From Syngnathus acus (Eukaryota; Chordata; Actinopteri; Syngnathiformes; Syngnathidae): a DNA stretch of 64,000 nt. Below, piece by piece: positions 36,645-48,421 of the stretch. The number at the start of each line of letters is the position of its first letter. The first letter of the stretch is position 1. Made by a program: the position numbers and the translations under genes. The notes under the pieces were generated by a model. The model made no database searches. It saw nothing but the letters and a program-made list of their open reading frames with translations, and was not told where the DNA came from. Location: assembly GCF_901709675.1 (NCBI RefSeq), contig NC_051088.1, positions 12,627,693 to 12,691,692 on the forward strand. Direction: 5' to 3'.

Positions 36645-38726
36645 CTAGAATGTGCAATTTCTGGAGAAATTGCGTGTGAAGGCGAAATGTATGAATAACT
36701 TCTTCGGGGAATGCTGCCGAATGACGTTGAAACGTGTTGAATTACTTGAGAAATGTAGAAATTTTGGAGAATTTGTGTTGAATTTCAAAATAAAAGATGT
36801 GAAGTTTTTGGTAAGTGGGAAGTTGTGGAATAGGTAGGCAAAAGATGAACAGTTGAAAGTTGGAATGGGTTGAATCGGTTGAAAAATGTAGAAATTAGAG
36901 TAGAAAAACGAAATTGTGGAGAATTTGGTCGAATTTCAAATTTGAAATTACAATTGAAATTTGGAATGGGTTGAATCGGTAGAAAAAAGTAGAAATTCGA
37001 GTAGAAAAACGAAATTTTGAAGAATTTGGTCGAATTTCAAATTTGAAAATTTGTAATTACAATTGAAAGTTGGAAATGGGTTGAATCGGTTGAAAGATGT
37101 AGAAATTAGAGTAGAAAAACGAAATTATGGAAAATTTGGTCGAATTTCAAATTTGAAAATGAGGAATTACAATTGAAACTTGGAATGGGTTGAATCGGTT
37201 GAAAAATATAGAAATTAGAGTAGAAAAACGAGAATTTGGAGAATTTGGTCGAATTTCAAATTAGAAAGTTTGGAATTACAATTGAAAGTTGGAATGGGAT
37301 GAATCGGTTAAAAAATGTAGAAATTAGAGTAGAAAAACGAAATTTTGGAGAATTTGGTCGAATTTCAAATTAGAAAATTCGGAATTACAATTGAAAGTTG
37401 GAATCGGTTGAATCAGTTGAAAAATGTAGAAATTAGAGTAGAAAAACAAAATTTTGGAGAATTTGGTCGAATTTCAAATTTGAAAATTAGGAATTACAAT
37501 TGAAACTTGGAATGGGTTGAATCGGTTGAAAAATATAGAAATTAGAGTAGAAAAACGAGAATTTGGAGAATTTGGTCGAATTTCAAATTTGAAAATTAGG
37601 AATGACAATTGAAAGTTGGAATGGGTTGAATCGGTTGAAAAATGTAGAAATTAGAATAGAAAAACGGAATTTAGGAGAATTTGGTCGAATTTCAAATTTT
37701 CTGTAAGTGGGAAGTTGTGGAATAGATAGGCAAAAGGTTGAAAGTTGGAATGGGTTGAATCGGTTGAAAAATGTAGAAATTAGAGTAGAAAAACGAAATT
37801 TTGGAGAATTTGGTTGAATTTCAAATTTGGAATTTTTGGTAAGTGGGAAGTTGTGGAATAGGTAGGCAAAAGGTTGAAAGTTGGAATGGGTTGAATCGGT
37901 TGAAAAATGTAGAAATTAGAGTAGAAAAACGAAATTTTGGAGAATTTGGTTGAATTTCAAATTTGGAATTTGTGGTATGTGGGAAGTTGTGGAATAGGTA
38001 GGCAAAAGGTTGAAAGTTGGAATGGGTTGAATCGGTTGAAAAATGTAGAAATTAGAGTAGAAAAACTAAATTTGAGAATTTGGTTGAATTTCAAATTTGG
38101 AATTTTTGTTAAGTGGGAAGTTGTGGAATAGGTAGGCAAAAGGTTGAAAGTTGGAATGGGTTGAATCGGTTGAAAAATGTAGAAATTAGAGTAGAAAAAC
38201 GAAATTTTAGAGAATTTTGGTTGAATTTCAAATTTGAAAATTTGGAACTTTTGGTAAGTGGGAAGTTGTGGAATAGGTAGGCAAAAGATGAACAGTTGAA
38301 AGTTGGAATGGGTTGAATCGGTTGAAAAATGTAGAAATTAGAGTAGAAAAACGAAATTTTAGAGAAATTTGGTTGAATTTCAAATTTGGAATTTTTGGTA
38401 AGTGGGAAGTTGTGGAATAGGTAGGCAAAAGGTTGAACAGTTGAAAGTTGGAATGGGTTGAATCGGTTGAAAAATGTAGAAATGAGAGGTGAAAAACGAA
38501 ATTTTGTGAAATGTCGAATGTGACATTAAGAATGAATGGGGAAAAATTTGTCGGAATTCTGGGAATTTTGCGAAAACGGAAAATTTTCGGAACGAGAAAA
38601 ATGGAAGCCACCCTTTCCTGAATATTTGGAATACGTGAAAAGTGGAATGGAGTGAATCGGATGAATTTTGTGGAAGAAGAAGCGGGACAAAAAAGTGAGG
38701 AGAATAAAATAGAATAATAATAATAA
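36645..38726 (-). repeat. Array unit 1 (14 monomers, attaca-linker type)
   Basis: Full head, then about eight monomers of about 109 bp linked by ATTACAATTGAAA, then longer monomers carrying GTAAGTGGGAAGTTGTGG, then the tail (38511 on) and a short AAT run. No terminal hairpin. Its left neighbour is unique sequence, so the CTAG at 36645-36648 marks the outer 3' end (minus strand) of the array. Confidence 0.75.
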
Positions 38727-40430
38727 CTAGAATGTGCAATTTCTGGAGAAATTGCGTGTGAAGGCGAAATGTATGAATAACTTCTTCGGGGAATGTAAGT
38801 GGGAAGTTGTGGAATAGGTAGGCAAAAGGTTGAAAGTTGGAATGGGTTGAATCGGTTGAAAAATGTAGAAATGAGAAGGGAAAAAGGAATTGGGTGTGAA
38901 TTTCAAAATAAAAGATGTGAAGTTTTTGGGAAGTTGTGGAATAGGTAGAAAAATGATGAACAGTTGAAAGTTGGAATGGGTTGAATCGGTTGAAAAATGT
39001 AGAAATGAGAAGGGAAAAAGGAAATATTGGAGAATTGGGTGTGAATTTCAAAATAAAAGATGTGAAGTTTTTGGGAAGTGGGAAGTTGTGGAATAGGTAG
39101 GCAAAAGATGAACAGTTGAAAGTTGGAATGGGTTGAATCGGTTGAAAAATGTAGAAATGAGAAGGGAAAAAGGAATTGGGTGTGAATTTCAAAATAAAAG
39201 ATGTGAAGTTTTTGGTAAGTGGGAAGTTGTGGAATAGGTAGAAAAATGATGAACAGTTGAAAGTTGGAATGGGTTGAATCGGTTGAAAAATGTAGAAATG
39301 AGAAGGGAAAAAGGAATTGGGTGTGAATTTCAAAATAAAAGATGTGAAGTTTTTGGGAAGTTGTGGAATAGGTAGAAACATGATGAACAGTTGAAAGTTG
39401 GAATGGGTTGAATCGGTTTAAAAAATGTAGAAATAAGAAGGGAAAAAGGAAATATTGGAGAATTGGGTGTGAATTTCAAAATAAAAGATGTGAAGTTTTT
39501 GGGAAGTGGGAAGTTGTGGAATAGGTAGGCAAAAGATGAACAGTTGAAAGTTGGAATGGGTTGAATCGGTTGAAAAATGTAGAAATGAGAAAGGAAAAAG
39601 GAATTGGGTGTGAATTTCAAAATAAAAGATGTGAAGTTTTTGGTAAGTGGGAAGTTGTGGAATAGGTAGGCAAAAGATGAACAGTTGAAAGTTGGAATGG
39701 GTTGAATCGGTTGAAAAATGTAGAAATTAGAGTAGAAAAACGGAATTTTAGAGAATTTTGGTTGAATTTCAAAATAAAAGATGTGAAGTTTTTGGTAAGT
39801 GGGAAGTTGTGGAATAGGTAGGCAAAAGATGAACAGTTGAAAGTTGGAATGGGTTGAATCGGTTGAAAAATGTAGAAATTAGAGTAGAAAAACGGAATTT
39901 TAGAGAATTTTGGTTGAATTTCAAAATAAAAGATGTGAAGTTTTTGGTAAGTGGGAAGTTGTGGAATAGGTAGGCAAAAGATGAACAGTTGAAAGTTGGA
40001 ATGGGTTGAATCGGTTGAAAAATGTAGAAATTAGAGTAGAAAAACGGAATTTTAGAGAATTTTGGTTGAATTTCAAAATAAAAGATGTGAAGTTTTTGGT
40101 AAGTGGGAAGTTGTGGAATAGGTAGGCAAAAGGTTGAACAGTTGAAAGTTGGAATGGGTTGAATCGGTTGAAAAATGTAGAAATGAGAGGTGAAAAACGA
40201 AATTTTGTGAAATGTCGAATGTTACATTAAGAATGAATGGGGAAAAATTTGTCGGAATTCTGGGAATTTTGCGAAAACGGAAAATTTTCGGAATTAGAAA
40301 AATGGAAGCGCTCATGTCGTGAATATTTGGAATACGTGAAAAGTGGAATGGAGTGAATCGGATGAATTTTGTGGAAGAAGAAGCGGGACAAAAAAGTGTG
40401 GAGAATAAAAGAGAATAATAATAATAATAA
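38727..40430 (-). repeat. Array unit 2 (10 monomers, short head)
   Basis: The head lacks the CTGCCGAATGACG segment and joins directly to a monomer at GGGGAATGTAAGTGGG. Same length (within 4 bp) and monomer order as unit 7, so one is a copy of the other. No terminal hairpin. Confidence 0.75.
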
Positions 40431-41478
40431 CTAGAATTTGCAATTCCTGAAGAAATTGCGTGTGAAGGTGAAGAAGAATGATGTTGAAACAAGTTGAATC
40501 GGTTGAAAAATGTAGAAATGAGAAGTGAAAAAGGAATTGGGTGTGAATTTCAAAATAAAAGATGAAGTTTTTGGTAAGTTGTGGAATAGGTAGAAAGATA
40601 ATGAAGAGTTGAAAGTTGGAATGGGTTGAATCGGTTGAAAAATGTAGAAATGAGAAGGGAAAAAGGAATTGGGTGTGAATTTCAAAATAAAAGATGTGAA
40701 GTTTTTGGGAAGTTGTGGAATAGGTAGAAAAATGATGAACAGTTGAAAGTTGGAATGGGTTGAATCGGTTGAAAAATGTAGAAATGAGAAGGGAAAAAGG
40801 AATTGGGTGTGAATTTCAAAATAAAAGATGTGAAGTTTTTGGTAAGTTGTGGAATAGGTAGAAAGATAATGAACAGTTGAAAGTTGGAATGGGTTGAATC
40901 GGTTGAAAAATGTAGAAATGAAAAGGGAAAAAGGAATTGGTGTGAATTTCAAAATAAAAGATGTGAAGTTTTTGGGAAGTTGTGGAATAGGTAGAAAAAT
41001 AATGAACAGTTGAAAGTTGAAATGGGTTGAATGGGTTGAAAAATGTAGAAATGAGAAGGGAAAAAGGAAATATTGGTGAATTGGGTGTGAATTTCAAAAT
41101 AAAAGATGAAAACGTGAAAATGTTGAATTTGGCAAGTTTGGGAATGTCCCCAATGTGATTTGAATGTGTTGAATGATGTGAATTTCAAACTGGAACAACG
41201 TAAATGTGAAATGTTGAATCTGCCATTAAGAATGAATGGGGAAAAAATTGCCGGAAATTTGTGAATTTTGTGAAAACGGAAAATATTTGGAAGGAAAGAA
41301 ATGTAAGCAGCCGTGTCATGAATATTTGGAATAAGTGAAAAGTGGAATGGAGTGAATCGGTTGAAGTATGTGGAAGTAGTTAATGAGTGAAAAAGTGAGC
41401 GGAATAAGTAGAATAATAATAATAATAATAATAAAGGACAGGAATAACAATAGTGTGAAGGTTTCACCTTCACACTAA
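40431..41478 (-). repeat. Array unit 3 (divergent subfamily, about 4-5 monomers, variant ends)
   Basis: The most diverged unit: head CTAGAATTTGCAATTCCTG and subterminal GTGTGAAGGTG. Its tail differs from all others at many positions (for example GCCATTAAG, AAATTTGTGAATTTTG, AGTAGTTAATGAG). It ends in a hairpin with changed arms at 41452-41476. Confidence 0.75.
41452..41476. repeat. Variant terminal hairpin
   Basis: Perfect 11-bp arms AGTGTGAAGGT and ACCTTCACACT around a TTC loop. Compared with the standard hairpin (arms TGTGTGAAGGC/GCCTTCACACA) both arms have changed so that pairing is kept. Confidence 0.8.
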
Positions 41479-42839
41479 CTAGAATGTGCAATTTCTGGAG
41501 AAATTGCGTGTGAAGGCGAAATGTATGAATAACTTCTTCGGGGAATGCTGCCGAATGACGTTGAAACGTGTTGAATTACTTGAGAAATGTAGAAAATTTG
41601 GAGAATTTGTGGTGAATTTCAAAATAAAAGATGTGAAGTTTTTGGGAAGTGGGAAGTTGTGGAATAGGTAGAAAAATGATGAACAGTTGAAAGTTGGAAT
41701 GGGTTGAATCGGTTGAAAAATGTAGAAATGAGAAGGGAAAAAGGAATTGGGTGTGAATTTCAAAATAAAAGATGTGAAGTTTTTGGGAAGTTGTGGAATA
41801 GGTAGAAAAATGATGAACAGTTGAAAGTTGGAATGGGTTGAATCGGTTGAAAAATGTAGAAATGAGAAGGGAAAAAGGAATTGGGTGTGAATTTCAAAAT
41901 AAAAGATGTGAAGTTTTTGGTAAGTGGGAAGTTGTGGAATAGGTAGAAAAATGATGAACAGTTGAAAGTTGGAATGGGTTGAATCGGTTGAAAAATGTAG
42001 AAATGAGAAGGGAAAAAGGAATTGGGTGTGAATTTCAAAATAAAAGATGTGAAGTTTTTGGGAAGTTGTGGAATAGGTAGAAAAATAATGAACAGTTGAA
42101 AGTTGGAATGGGTTGAATCGGTTGAAAAATGTAGAAATGAGAAGGGAAAAAGGAAATATTGGAGAATTGGGTGTGAATTTCAAAATAAAAGATGTGAAGT
42201 TTTTGGTAAGTGGGAAGTTGTGGAATAGGTAGGGAAAAGATGAACAGTTGAAAGTTGGAATGGGTTGAATCGGTTGAAAAATGTAGAAATGAGAAGGGGA
42301 AAAAGGAAATATTGGAGAATTGGGTGTGAATTTCAAAATAAAAGATGTGAAGTTTTTGGTAAGTGGGAAGTTGTGGAATAGGTAGGCAAAAGATGAACAG
42401 TTGAAAGTTGGAATGGGTTGAATCGGTTGAAAAATGTAGAAATTAGAGTAGAAAAACTGAATTTTAGAGAATTTTGGTTGAATTTCAAAATAAAAGATGT
42501 GAAGTTTTTGGTAAGTGGGAAGTTGTGGAATAGGTAGGCAAAAGGTTGAACAGTTGAAAGTTGGAATGGGTTGAATCGGTTGAAAAATGTAGAAATGAGA
42601 GGTGAAAAACGAAATTTTGTGAAATGTCGAATGTGACATTAAGAATGAATGGGGAAAAATTTGTCGGAATTCTGGGAATTTTGCGAAAACGGAAAATTTT
42701 CGGAACGAGAAAAATGGAAGCGCTCGTGTCGTGAATATTTGGAATACGTGAAAAGTGGAATGGAGTGAATCGGATGAATTTTGTGGAAGAAGAAGCGTGT
42801 CAAAAAAGTGTGGAGAATAAAATAGAAGAATAATAATAA
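41479..42839 (-). repeat. Array unit 4 (7 monomers)
   Basis: Full head with CTGCCGAATGACG, mostly 134-150-bp monomers of the GAAGGGAAAAAGGAA type, standard tail, AAT run, no hairpin. Confidence 0.75.
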
Positions 42840-44649
42840 CTAGAATGTGCAATTTCTGGAGAAATTGCGTGTGAAGGCGAAATGTATGAATAACTTCTTC
42901 GGGGAATGCTGCCGAATGACGTTGAAACGTGTTGAATTACTTGAGAAATGTAGAAAATTTGGAGAATTGGTGGTGAATTTAAAAATTGAAAGTTTGGAAT
43001 ATTTGGTAAGTGGGAAGTTGTGGAATAGGTAGGCAAAAGATGAACAGTTGAAAGTTGGAATGGGTTGAATCGGTTGAAAAATGTAGAAATTAGAGTAGAA
43101 AACGAAATTTTGGAGAATTTGGTCGAATTTCAAATTTGAAATTACAATTGAAATTTGGAATGGGTTGAATCGGTAGAAAAAAGTAGAAATTAGAGTAGAA
43201 AAACGAAATTTTGAAGAATTTGGTCGAATTTCAAATTTGAAAATTTGTAATTACAATTGAAAGTTGGAAATGGGTTGAATCGGTTGAAAAATGTAGAAAT
43301 TAGAGTAGAAAAACGAAATTATGGAAAATTTGGTCGAATTTCAAATTGGAAAATTAGGAATTACAATTGAAACTTGGAATGGGTTGAATCGGTTGAAAAA
43401 TGTAGAAATTAGAGTAGAAAAACGGAATTTAGGAGAATTTGGTCGAATTTCAAATTTTCTGTAAGTGGGAAGTTGTGGAATAGGTAGGCAAAAGGTTGAA
43501 AGTTGGAATGGGTTGAATCGGTTGAAAAATGTAGAAATTAGAGTAGAAAAACGAAATTTTGGAGAATTTGGTTGAATTTCAAATTTGGAATTTTTGGTAA
43601 GTGGGAAGTTGTGGAATAGGTAGGCAAAAGGTTGAAAGTTGGAATGGGTTGAATCGGTTGAAAAATGTAGAAATTAGAGTAGAAAAACGAAATTTTGGAG
43701 AATTTGGTTGAATTTCAAATTTGGAATTTTTGGTATGTGGGAAGTTGTGGAATAGGTAGGCAAAAGGTTGAAAGTTGGAATGGGTTGAATCGGTTGAAAA
43801 ATGTAGAAATTAGAGTAGAAAAACGAAATTTGAGAATTTGGTTGAATTTCAAATTTGGAATTTTTGTTAAGTGGGAAGTTGTGGAATAGGTAGGCGAAAG
43901 GTTGAAAGTTGGAATGGGTTGAATCGGTTGAAAAATGTAGAAATTAGAGTAGAAAAACGAGATTTTAGAGAATTTTGGTTGAATTTCAAATTTGAAAATT
44001 TGGAATTTTTGGTAAGTGGGAAGTTGTGGAATAGGTAGGCAAAAGGATGAACAGTTGAAAGTTGGAATGGGTTGAATCGGTTGAAAAATGTAGAAATTAG
44101 AGTAGAAAAACGAAATTTTAGAGAATTTTGGTTGAATTTCAAATTTGGAATTTTTGGTAAGTGGGAAGTTGTGGAATAGGTAGGCAAAAGGTTGAACAGT
44201 TGAAAGTTGGAATGGGTTGAATCGGTTGAAAAATGTAGAAATGAGAGGTGAAAAACGAAATTTTATGAAATGTCGAATGTGACATTAAGAATGAATGGGG
44301 AAAAATTTGTCGGAATTCTGGGAATTTTGCGAAAACGGAAAATTTTCGGAACGAGAAAAATGGAAGCGCTCGTGTCGTGAATATTTGGAATACGTGAAAA
44401 GTGGAATGGAGTGAATCGGATGAATTTTGTGGAAGAAGAAGCGTGTCAAAAAAGTGTGGAGAATAAAAGAGAATAATAATAATAATAATAATAGAGAATG
44501 GTGTAGAATAACATATGTGTGAAGGCCATCGCCTTCACACAATAATAGAGAATGGTGTAGAATAACATATGTGTGAAGGCCATCGCCTTCACACAATAAT
44601 AATAATAAAGTAGAATAACATATGTGTGAAGGCCATCGCCTTCACACAA
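42840..44649 (-). repeat. Array unit 5 (10 monomers, shortened relative of units 9-11)
   Basis: Begins and ends like units 9, 10 and 11 but lacks four consecutive 109-bp monomers in the middle. Ends with three tandem terminal hairpins. Confidence 0.75.
44516..44648. repeat. Cluster of three terminal hairpins
   Basis: Identical 26-nt hairpins (arms TGTGTGAAGGC / GCCTTCACACA, loop CATC) at 44516-44541, 44570-44595 and 44623-44648. They are separated by AATAAT-rich spacers with AGAATAACATA just before each one. Confidence 0.9.
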
Positions 44650-46721
44650 CTAGAATGTGCAATTTCTGGAGAAATTGCGTGTGAAGGCGAAATGTATGAA
44701 TAACTTCTTCGGGGAATGCTGCCGAATGACGTTGAAACGTGTTGAATTACTTGAGAAATGTAGAAATTTTGGAGAATTTGTGTTGAATTTCAAAATAAAA
44801 GATGTGAAGTTTTTGGTAAGTGGGAAGTTGTGGAATAGGTAGGCAAAAGATGAACAGTTGAAAGTTGGAATGGGTTGAATCGGTTGAAAAATGTAGAAAT
44901 GAGAAGGGAAAAAGGAATTGGGTGTGAATTTCAAAATAAAAGATGTGAGGTTTTTGGGAAGTTGTGGAATAGGTAGAAAAATGATGAACAGTTGAAAGTT
45001 GGAATGGGTTGAATCGGTTGAAAAATGTAGAAATGAGAAGGGAAAAAGGAATTTGGTGTGAATTTCAAAATAAAAGATGTGAAGTTTTTGGTAAGTGGGA
45101 AGTTGTGGAATAGGTAGAAAAATGATGAACAGTTGAAAGTTGGAATGGGTTGAATCGGTTGAAAAATGTAGAAATGAGATGGGGAAAAGGAATTGGGTGT
45201 GAATTTCAAAATAAAAGATGTGAAGTTTTTGGTAAGTGGGAAGTTGTGGAATAGGTAGAAAAATGATGAACAGTTGAAAGTTGGAATGGGTTGAATCGGT
45301 TGAAAAATGTAGAAATGAGAAGGGAAAAAGGAATTGGGTGTGAATTTCAAAATAAAAGATGTGAAGTTTTTGGGAAGTTGTGGAATAGGTAGAAAAATGA
45401 TGAACAGTTGAAAGTTGGAATGGGTTGAATCGGTTGAAAAATGTAGAAATGAGAAGGGAAAAAGGAAATATTGGAGAATTGGGTGTGAATTTCAAAATAA
45501 AAGATGTGAAGTTTTTGGGAAGTGGGAAGTTGTGGAATAGGTAGGCAAAAGATGAACAGTTGAAAGTTGGAATGGGTTGAATCGGTTGAAAAATGTAGAA
45601 ATGAGAAGGGAAAAAGGAATTGGGTGTGAATTTCAAAATAAAAGATGTGAAGTTTTTGGTAAGTGGGAAGTTGTGGAATAGGTAGAAAAATGATGAACAG
45701 TTGAAAGTTGGAATGGGTTGAATCGGTTGAAAAATGTAGAAATGAGAAGGGAAAAAGGAATTGGGTGTGAATTTCAAAATAAAAGATGTGAAGTTTTTGG
45801 GAAGTTGTGGAATAGGTAGAAAAATGATGAACAGTTGAAAGTTGGAATGGGTTGAATCGGTTGAAAAATGTAGAAATGAGAAGGGAAAAAGGAATTTGGT
45901 GTGAATTTCAAAATAAAAGATGTGAAGTTTTTGGTAAGTGGGAAGTTGTGGAATAGGTAGGCAAAAGATGAACAGTTGAAAGTTGGAATGGGTTGAATCG
46001 GTTGAAAAATGTAGAAATGAGAAGGGAAAAAGGAAATATTGGAGAATTGGGTGTGAATTTCAAAATAAAAGATGTGAAGTTTTTGGTAAGTGGGAAGTTG
46101 TGGAATAGGTAGGCAAAAGATGAACAGTTGAAAGTTGGAATGGGTTGAATCGGTTGAAAAATGTAGAAATTAGAGTAGAAAAACGGAATTTTAGAGAATT
46201 TTGGTTGAATTTCAAAATAAAAGATGTGAAGTTTTTGGTAAGTGGGAAGTTGTGGAATAGGTAGGCAAAAGATGAACAGTTGAAAGTTGGAATGGGTTGA
46301 ATCGGTTGAAAAATGTAGAAATTAGAGTAGAAAAACGGAATTTTAGAGAATTTTGGTTGAATTTCAAAATAAAAGATGTGAAGTTTTTGGTAAGTGGGAA
46401 GTTGTGGAATAGGTAGGCAAAAAGATGAACAGTTGAAAGTTGGAATGGGTTGAATCGGTTGAAAAATGTAGAAATGAGAGGTGAAAAACGAAATTTTGTG
46501 AAATGTCGAATGTGACATTAAGAATGAATGGGGAAAAATTTGTCGGAATTCTGGGAATTTTGCGAAAACGGAAAATTTTCGGAACGAGAAAAATGGAAGC
46601 CACCCTTTCGTGAATATTTGGAATACGTGAAAAGTGGAATGGAGTGAATCGGATGAATTTTGTGGAAGAAGAAGCGGGACAGAAAAGTGAGGAGAATAAA
46701 ATAGAAGAATAATAATAATAA
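44650..46721 (-). repeat. Array unit 6 (about 12 monomers)
   Basis: Full head; the first monomers share the rare GATGTGAGGTTTTTG variant with unit 8, so these two units have a common origin with later gain or loss of monomers. No hairpin at the end. Confidence 0.75.
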
Positions 46722-48421
46722 CTAGAATGTGCAATTTCTGGAGAAATTGCGTGTGAAGGCGAAATGTATGAATAACTTCTTCGGGGAATGTAAGTGGGAA
46801 GTTGTGGAATAGGTAGGCAAAAGGTTGAAAGTTGGAATGGGTTGAATCGGTTGAAAAATGTAGAAATGAGAAGGGAAAAAGGAATTGGGTGTGAATTTCA
46901 AAATAAAAGATGTGAAGTTTTTGGGAAGTTGTGGAATAGGTAGAAAAATGATGAACAGTTGAAAGTTGGAATGGGTTGAATCGGTTGAAAAATGTAGAAA
47001 TGAGAAGGGAAAAAGGAAATATTGGAGAATTGGGTGTGAATTTCAAAATAAAAGATGTGAAGTTTTTGGGAAGTGGGAAGTTGTGGAATAGGTAGGCAAA
47101 AGATGAACAGTTGAAAGTTGGAATGGGTTGAATCGGTTGAAAAATGTAGAAATGAGAAGGGAAAAAGGAATTGGGTGTGAATTTCAAAATAAAAGATGTG
47201 AAGTTTTTGGTAAGTGGGAAGTTGTGGAATAGGTAGAAAAATGATGAACAGTTGAAAGTTGGAATGGGTTGAATCGGTTGAAAAATGTAGAAATGAGAAG
47301 GGAAAAAGGAATTGGATGTGAATTTCAAAATAAAAGATGTGAAGTTTTTGGGAAGTTGTGGAATAGGTAGAAACATGATGAACAGTTGAAAGTTGGAATG
47401 GGTTGAATCGGTTGAAAAATGTAGAAATGAGAAGGGAAAAAGGAAATATTGGAGAATTGGGTGTGAATTTCAAAATAAAAGATGTGAAGTTTTTGGGAAG
47501 TGGGAAGTTGTGGAATAGGTAGGCAAAAGATGAACAGTTGAAAGTTGGAATGGGTTGAATCGGTTGAAAAATGTAGAAATGAGAAAGGAAAAAGGAATTG
47601 GGTGTGAATTTCAAAATAAAAGATGTGAAGTTTTTGGTAAGTGGGAAGTTGTGGAATAGGTAGGCAAAAGATGAACAGTTGAAAGTTGGAATGGGTTGAA
47701 TCGGTTGAAAAATGTAGAAATTAGAGTAGAAAAACGGAATTTTAGAGAATTTTGGTTGAATTTCAAAATAAAAGATGTGAAGTTTTTGGTAAGTGGGAAG
47801 TTGTGGAATAGGTAGGCAAAAGATGAACAGTTGAAAGTTGGAATGGGTTGAATCGGTTGAAAAATGTAGAAATTAGAGTAGAAAAACGGAATTTTAGAGA
47901 ATTTTGGTTGAATTTCAAAATAAAAGATGTGAAGTTTTTGGTAAGTGGGAAGTTGTGGAATAGGTAGGCAAAAGATGAACAGTTGAAAGTTGGAATGGGT
48001 TGAATCGGTTGAAAAATGTAGAAATTAGAGTAGAAAAACGGAATTTTAGAGAATTTTGGTTGAATTTCAAAATAAAAGATGTGAAGTTTTTGGTAAGTGG
48101 GAAGTTGTGGAATAGGTAGGCAAAAGGTTGAACAGTTGAAAGTTGGAATGGGTTGAATCGGTTGAAAAATGTAGAAATGAGAGGTGAAAAACGAAATTTT
48201 GTGAAATGTCGAATGTTACATTAAGAATGAATGGGGAAAAATTTGTCGGAATTCTGGGAATTTTGCGAAAACGGAAAGTTTTCGGAATTAGAAAAATGGA
48301 AGCGCTCATGTCGTGAATATTTGGAATACGTGAAAAGTGGAATGGAGTGAATCGGATGAATTTTGTGGAAGAAGAAGCGGGACAAAAAAGTGTGGAGAAT
48401 AAAAGAGAATAATAATAATAA
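46722..48421 (-). repeat. Array unit 7 (10 monomers, short head, near copy of unit 2)
   Basis: Same short head and monomer order as unit 2 (1700 versus 1704 bp), including the GTTACATTAAG variant in the tail. No hairpin. Confidence 0.75.

Noticed and set aside
36652-36837. Recurrent plus-strand 61-codon frame beginning MQFLEKLRVKAKCMN in most unit heads
   Set aside because: It is repeated because the head is repeated. It starts inside the structural palindrome, ends in monomer sequence and differs freely between units; no sign of coding constraint.
41479-42852. Minus-strand open frame of 457 codons, and similar long frames (46060-47376, 61465-62691 and others)
   Set aside because: They are the minisatellite monomers read on a stop-poor strand. 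The same peptide units occur in all three frames and shift frame between monomers, and there is no promoter, splice or family support.
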